In this document: in pieces, positions 5,255 to 9,124 of the stretch
How positions within the stretch are numbered: position 1 is the first letter of the stretch
Layout of the letters: every line of letters begins with the position of its first letter
Assembly: GCA_021323155.1 (NCBI GenBank)
Contig: JAJTCI010000076.1
Location: 1 to 9,124, forward strand
Reading direction: 5' to 3'
From: Chitinophagaceae bacterium
Lineage (GTDB): Bacteria; Bacteroidota; Bacteroidia; Chitinophagales; Chitinophagaceae
Length of the DNA stretch: 9,124 nucleotides
Notes under the pieces: generated by a model
Databases searched by the model: none
Seen by the model: the letters and a program-made list of their open reading frames with translations, nothing else
What the model was told of the DNA's origin: nothing
Translations under genes and position numbers: made by a program

Positions 5255-8200
5255 ATGCAGTTCAGAAGGATCAATAACATTACCGGGTGGGTCGTTTGTA
5301 TCATAGCCTGTCTTGTCTATATACTCACCGCTGAAGCCGGCGGTAGTTTCTGGGATTGTGGTGAATTCGTGGCTTCCGCCTACAAGTTGCAGGTGCCGCA
5401 TCCCCCGGGGGCGCCCATGTTCGTACTGCTTGGACGGATCTTTATACTGTTGTTTGGCGATAACCCGCTTACTGCAGCCAAGGCGGTCAACGTGATGAAC
5501 GCAGTGGCGAGTGGCTTCACCATTCTTTTCCTTTTCTGGACCATCACGCACTTCGCCCGCCGGATCGTGCTGGGATGGGGTACCGTGGATACCAATAACA
5601 TGACCACCCAACAGATCGTTTCCGTCATGGGAGCGGGTGTTGTTGGCGCACTGGCATACACATTTTCCGATTCTTTCTGGTTCAGTGCGGTAGAAGGCGA
5701 GGTGTACGCGCTGTCTTCATTCTTTACCGCGCTGGTGTTCTGGGCGATACTGAAATGGGAGCATTCGGCCGACCAGCCGGGCGCGGACCGGTGGATCATA
5801 TTCATCTTCTTCATGATGGGCCTTTCGATCGGGGTGCACTTATTGAACCTCCTTACCATCCCCGCGATCGTATTGGTGTATTATTTCAGGAAGAGAGATC
5901 ATTTTAATTATAAGCTGATCCGTAAATGGTTTGTGTGGCTGGTGATCATCGGGGGCGTGCTTGCATTGATCGCGTCAGTGCTCGCTTCTAAAGCCGAAGA
6001 GAACGCCCTGGTAGAACGCTATGGTGAGAACGCCGATGTGCCGTTCTCCGATTCAACGCTGGCGGGACTCTGCGTGTTGGGTATTGGATTCGCTATCGGC
6101 TTGCTGTACCTGGTTGAACGACTCTCCAGTAAACGGAAAGAAGAATACGGCGGCATGTATATTTTCCTTGTATTGGGTTGTGTACTGACCGGCATCGTGC
6201 AGGTGGGCGTGATCCAGTATTCGGTGAAAGCCGCGGGCGCTTTTGACCGTGTATTCGTCAACGACATGAACCTGCCTTTCTTCTCCGGCTTCGCGTTCTT
6301 CTTTATACTCATCGCTGTGTTGGTATGGCTCGGCCTGCGATATGCCGCGAAAAGAGGCTGGCCTTTCCTGCGCCTCGGCCTCTGGTGCCTCGTGTTTATG
6401 CTGATCGGTTACAGTACCTATGTTACTACGATGATCCGTGCAAGTGCTGATCCTGCTGTGGACATGCACAACGTTGACAACCCGAGCACGCTGGTGGCTT
6501 ACCTGGGTCGTGAACAGTATGGTGATTTCCCATTGTTGTACGGACAGAAATACACGGCCCGTCCTGTGGCCAGCAGGGAAAAGGGTACGCAGTACGAGAA
6601 GATCAACAACAAGTATGTTGAAGTAGGAAAGCAGATCGATTATGTATACCTGCCGGAGAATAAGATGGTATTCCCGAGGGTATGGGACAACAGCGATAAG
6701 AAAAGTTATTACAACGTATTCCTGGACATCGGCGTAACGAGGGATCCGCAAACGGGAGAAGAGCGCTATGACCGGGATCCTGACATGAGCGATAATATCA
6801 AGTTCTTTACCAACTACCAGTTGTACTGGATGTACTTCCGCTACTTTATGTGGAACTTCTCCGGTAAGCAGAATGACGTGCAGGGTGTATTCGCCGGTAA
6901 CGTTCGGGATGGTAACTGGATCACCGGCGTACCGTTTATGGATAAAGCGTTGTATGGTGACCAGAACCTGATGCCTGACAGCATGAAGAATAATAAGGCG
7001 AACAACAAAATGTTCATGCTGCCTTTTATTCTTGGACTGATCGGGGCCATCTACCAATACCGGAAGAGCGGTGCGGATTTCGTGGTGAGCTTCCTCTTGT
7101 TCTTCTTTACCGGTTTCGCCATTGTGCTTTACCTCAACCAGCCAGGCTACCAGCCAAGGGAACGGGATTATGCATACGTAGGTTCTTTCTACGCGTTCGC
7201 GATCTGGATAGGTCTTGCGGTGCTTGCATTCATAGAAGCGGGTATGGCGAGGTTCAAACAACTGGTGATGGATAATCTTAAAGTTGGGGGTGTGATCGCT
7301 GGAATTATGCTGATCGCGGCACTTGCTGCCAAAAGCAGTCCGTTATTCGCAGTTGGCTTCTTCATCTTATTCGCCATCGTTGGGGCGGGCTTCCCTTACC
7401 TGTTTATGGCGTTGAAGAAACCAAAACTGATCACCAACGTGGCCATCGGCCTTTGCCTCCTGGCGGCACCGGTGTTGATGGCTACCCAGGAATGGGATGA
7501 TCATGATCGCAGCAAGAAAGTCCTGGCGCGTGACCTTGCGCGGAATTACCTGGAGAGCTGTGAGAAGAACGCTATCGTCTTTTCATTCGGGGATAACGAT
7601 ACATACCCATTGTGGTATGCACAGGAGGTAGAGGGCATCCGGCCAGACGTGCGGGTGATCAACTACAGCCTGTTGAGCGCCGAATGGTACATCAACCAAT
7701 TGCGTTATAAAGTGAATGAAAGCGACCCGATCGATGTGATCTTCTCCGAAGAACAGATCCGTGGCGTCAACAGGAGTTCGATTACCTATAAGGCTGCAGG
7801 CGATGCGAACACTTACTATGACCTGTATGACATGTTGAAGAATTACGTGGGTGATGATGCCGATCCGAAGAAAAAGGATCAGTATGGCGGTAACACGTTC
7901 CCTACCAGAAAAGTCTTCCTCCCGGCAGATAAACAGGCGCTGGTAGCAAACGGAACGCTGAATGCAAACGATTCTGCCGTGAGCCGGATGCAATTCGACA
8001 TTCCTTTGGGCAGTATGTATAAGCATCACCTGGCGGTGTTGAGCGTGATCGCCGCGAATGCGCAGAACGGGTGGAAGCGTCCTATTTACTTTACTACTTA
8101 CACCAATGATATCAACGAGCTGGGTATCGCGTCCTACCTGAGAAGGGACGGCATGGCTTACCGGCTTGTACCGGTATCGAATACAACCAGCGCCAGCGGC

Positions 8201-8743
8201 CTGCACCTGAATACGGACAAAATGCTGAAACTTTTGATGGATGAGCAGAAATGGAAGTCAGGCAATGCCAATATTCCCGGTGTATATTTTGATGAAGAGA
8301 ACAGGCGCCACCTTGTTGCGATGCGTGAAGTGCACGCTCAACTGGCGATCGATCTTGCGCAGAAAGGAAGAGCCGCCGAAGCAAGGCAAATCCTGGAAAG
8401 GGCTGACAAGCTGATCCCGGAAGTGAACATGCCTTATGGCATGAGCGGCCGTTACTACAACGATCATAACAAAGCATCAATTGGATTCCTCCAGGCGTGC
8501 TATTTGGCGGGTGCGACCGAACTGGCAAAGAAAGTGTCAGCGTCTGTGAAGAAAGACCTTGAGCAACAAGTACGTTTTTATAAGTCGCTTGCCGACGACG
8601 AAGAGAAAGCGCAGAATATGAGCCGGGAGCATCAATATGCAGCAGAATATCTGAAGCAAGTGATGGAAATTGACCAGCGGTACGCGGGCAAACCGCCTGT
8701 GCCACCGGGAGAGGGTACACCACCGATCACCAATCCGAAATAG
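5255..8743 (+). CDS. DUF2723/TMEM260-like polytopic membrane protein, putative GT-C glycosyltransferase
   Basis: This 1162-residue inner-membrane protein starts with a transmembrane helix (11-28) and then the DUF2723 hallmark GGSFWDCGEFVASAYKLQ (29-46) and VPHPPGAPMF (47-56). Asp34, Glu37 and His49 sit in the first external loop, where GT-C enzymes keep catalytic acidic residues. Further motifs are AVEGEVYALS (145-154) and GLSIGVHLLNLLTIP (189-203). I estimate 16-18 membrane segments: about twelve before 395, two or so at 585-625 and four at 645-742. They are split by a soluble stretch at about 395-585. YLNQPGYQPRERDYAYVGSF lies near 626-645. A soluble C-terminal half (about 745-1162) contains FSFGDNDTYPLWY (776-788) and TPR-like helices (about 1018-1125), ending in a Pro/Gly-rich tail. 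The eukaryotic DUF2723 protein TMEM260 is a protein O-mannosyltransferase, so envelope-protein glycosylation is a reasonable inference; donor and acceptor are unknown. ATG 5255 is the first ATG after an in-frame TGA at 5234. Confidence 0.92.
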   Translation: MQFRRINNITGWVVCIIACLVYILTAEAGGSFWDCGEFVASAYKLQVPHPPGAPMFVLLGRIFILLFGDNPLTAAKAVNVMNAVASGFTILFLFWTITHFARRIVLGWGTVDTNNMTTQQIVSVMGAGVVGALAYTFSDSFWFSAVEGEVYALSSFFTALVFWAILKWEHSADQPGADRWIIFIFFMMGLSIGVHLLNLLTIPAIVLVYYFRKRDHFNYKLIRKWFVWLVIIGGVLALIASVLASKAEENALVERYGENADVPFSDSTLAGLCVLGIGFAIGLLYLVERLSSKRKEEYGGMYIFLVLGCVLTGIVQVGVIQYSVKAAGAFDRVFVNDMNLPFFSGFAFFFILIAVLVWLGLRYAAKRGWPFLRLGLWCLVFMLIGYSTYVTTMIRASADPAVDMHNVDNPSTLVAYLGREQYGDFPLLYGQKYTARPVASREKGTQYEKINNKYVEVGKQIDYVYLPENKMVFPRVWDNSDKKSYYNVFLDIGVTRDPQTGEERYDRDPDMSDNIKFFTNYQLYWMYFRYFMWNFSGKQNDVQGVFAGNVRDGNWITGVPFMDKALYGDQNLMPDSMKNNKANNKMFMLPFILGLIGAIYQYRKSGADFVVSFLLFFFTGFAIVLYLNQPGYQPRERDYAYVGSFYAFAIWIGLAVLAFIEAGMARFKQLVMDNLKVGGVIAGIMLIAALAAKSSPLFAVGFFILFAIVGAGFPYLFMALKKPKLITNVAIGLCLLAAPVLMATQEWDDHDRSKKVLARDLARNYLESCEKNAIVFSFGDNDTYPLWYAQEVEGIRPDVRVINYSLLSAEWYINQLRYKVNESDPIDVIFSEEQIRGVNRSSITYKAAGDANTYYDLYDMLKNYVGDDADPKKKDQYGGNTFPTRKVFLPADKQALVANGTLNANDSAVSRMQFDIPLGSMYKHHLAVLSVIAANAQNGWKRPIYFTTYTNDINELGIASYLRRDGMAYRLVPVSNTTSASGLHLNTDKMLKLLMDEQKWKSGNANIPGVYFDEENRRHLVAMREVHAQLAIDLAQKGRAAEARQILERADKLIPEVNMPYGMSGRYYNDHNKASIGFLQACYLAGATELAKKVSASVKKDLEQQVRFYKSLADDEEKAQNMSREHQYAAEYLKQVMEIDQRYAGKPPVPPGEGTPPITNPK

Positions 8744-8747
8744 TATT

Positions 8748-8780
8748 AAGGCCCCGTCAGAATGACGGGGCCTTTCGTTT
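8748..8780 (+). terminator. Strong intrinsic terminator after the DUF2723 gene
   Basis: The hairpin begins 5 bases past the stop codon. GGCCCCGTCA (8750-8759) pairs perfectly with TGACGGGGCC (8763-8772) across a GAA loop, extended by two A-T pairs. It is followed by TTTCGTTTT. This is the clearest terminator in the window and suggests the gene is transcribed alone. Confidence 0.9.
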
Positions 8781-8807
8781 TCCGGAGAACCTTCGGTACC
8801 ATACGGG

Positions 8808-8833
8808 CGTTATCACTTCCATAACGGGTTTTT
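8808..8833 (+). terminator. Possible second terminator hairpin
   Basis: CGTTAT (8808-8813) pairs with ATAACG (8821-8826) across a 7-base loop. It is followed by GG and a T5 run (8829-8833). The stem is short. The T run could instead belong to the promoter region of the next gene. Confidence 0.35.
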
Positions 8834-8881
8834 GCCTAGCTTAGTCGGAGCCTCACCAGCAATGTGAGCATACCATTGACT

Positions 8882-9124
8882 ATGATCGGCCACCGCTTTA
8901 TACGATTCGATCCTTCAAGGGATGGCAAGACCAGGTTTGAACAAATGCTGGACGTCTTCATGCAGTTACTCACCTATACCAACGGCGACGCCGCCGAAGC
9001 ACTGAAATGGATGAATGAACTGGACAGGCAATACGGCTTTACAGATGACGAATATGGTATGGGTGACTTTATCGACGACCTGAAACAGCAGGGGTATATG
9101 GATGAAGACCCCGCGAATGGGAAT
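8882..9124 (+). CDS. N-terminus of a probable VWA-domain-type protein, cut by window edge
   Basis: The reading frame is open for 81 codons from ATG 8882 to the window end. It encodes MIGHRFIRFDPSRDGKTRFE, then QMLDVFMQLLTYTNGDAAEA, LKWMNELDRQYG and DDEYGMGDFIDDLKQQGYMD. There is no signal peptide; the protein is acidic and helical. As I recall, the pattern of a FxxLLxxFxxLLxxTxGD helix, an xxLDxxYG segment and a DFxxxLxxxGY segment matches the N-terminus of bacterial VWA-domain proteins that are often encoded beside MoxR/Mg-chelatase-type AAA ATPases. The VWA domain itself, with its MIDAS motif, would lie outside the window, so the call rests on the N-terminal pattern only. No Shine-Dalgarno sequence is visible. 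It is separated from the DUF2723 gene by a strong terminator and should have its own promoter, but I found only weak candidates (TAGCTTAG near 8837). Confidence 0.68.
   Translation, partial: MIGHRFIRFDPSRDGKTRFEQMLDVFMQLLTYTNGDAAEALKWMNELDRQYGFTDDEYGMGDFIDDLKQQGYMDEDPANGN

Noticed and set aside
6053..7261. 402-codon open frame on the minus strand inside the DUF2723 gene
   Set aside because: It is antisense to a strongly supported gene, its translation is rich in His/Arg/Gln/Val without any recognisable motif, and no promoter or ribosome site is evident. It is best explained as a shadow of codon bias.
8112..8723. 203-codon minus-strand frame at the 3' end of the DUF2723 gene
   Set aside because: It is antisense to the C-terminal domain of the real gene, its composition is low-quality with no motif, and it would be a shadow frame.
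8849..8870. CTCAC-N7-GTGAG hairpin just upstream of the last gene
   Set aside because: A 5-base-pair stem is too short to claim as a regulatory element without comparative support.
1..9124. CRISPR arrays, insertion sequences, tRNA/rRNA genes, prophage or defence genes
   Set aside because: No repeated spacer units, transposase or integrase motifs, cloverleaf sequences or known defence domains were seen on either strand.

Overview
The window looks like ordinary chromosomal DNA from a Bacteroidota bacterium, most likely of the Chitinophagaceae or a close relative. The reasons are Bacteroidota-style promoters (TTTG or TTG, about 18-19 bases, then a TAnnTTTG-like box), few Shine-Dalgarno sequences, a carboxypeptidase-regulatory-like secreted protein, an Mrp ATPase of the cysteine-poor type and a very large DUF2723 membrane protein. 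The lineage is inferred from these features and no rRNA is present to confirm it. I see no transposase, integrase, CRISPR array, tRNA or rRNA, and no obvious change in base composition.

Layout. Bases 1-1208 (minus) hold most of an exported serine beta-lactamase-like (S12) hydrolase, cut off at its C-terminus by the window edge. Bases 1312-1980 (minus) encode a small exported protein with a carboxypeptidase-regulatory-like beta-sandwich. It is divergent from the Mrp/ApbC-type P-loop ATPase at 2120-3214 (plus). The two face each other across a compact promoter region that contains a 12-base perfect palindrome. The Mrp gene converges on a 96-residue alpha/beta protein (3326-3616, minus), with a probably bidirectional terminator between them. 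Upstream of that small gene, on the same strand, is the tRNA methylthiotransferase MtaB (3682-4965, minus), which starts at TTG. After a 289-base divergent intergenic region comes the dominant gene, a 1162-residue DUF2723/TMEM260-like polytopic membrane protein (5255-8743, plus), with a clear promoter and a strong terminator. The last 243 bases (8882-9124, plus) are the start of another gene whose N-terminus resembles that of Bacteroidota VWA-domain proteins.

The genes do not form one pathway. Mrp (Fe-S metabolism) and MtaB (an Fe-S radical-SAM enzyme) are loosely linked by Fe-S chemistry, but they lie on opposite strands. The S12 hydrolase and the carboxypeptidase-regulatory-like protein are envelope or export genes. 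I did not find a convincing undescribed multi-gene system. The items most worth a second look are the DUF2723 protein with its long soluble C-terminal half, the Mrp protein without the CxxC pair, the TTG start of mtaB under a perfect promoter box, and the palindrome between the divergent promoters.
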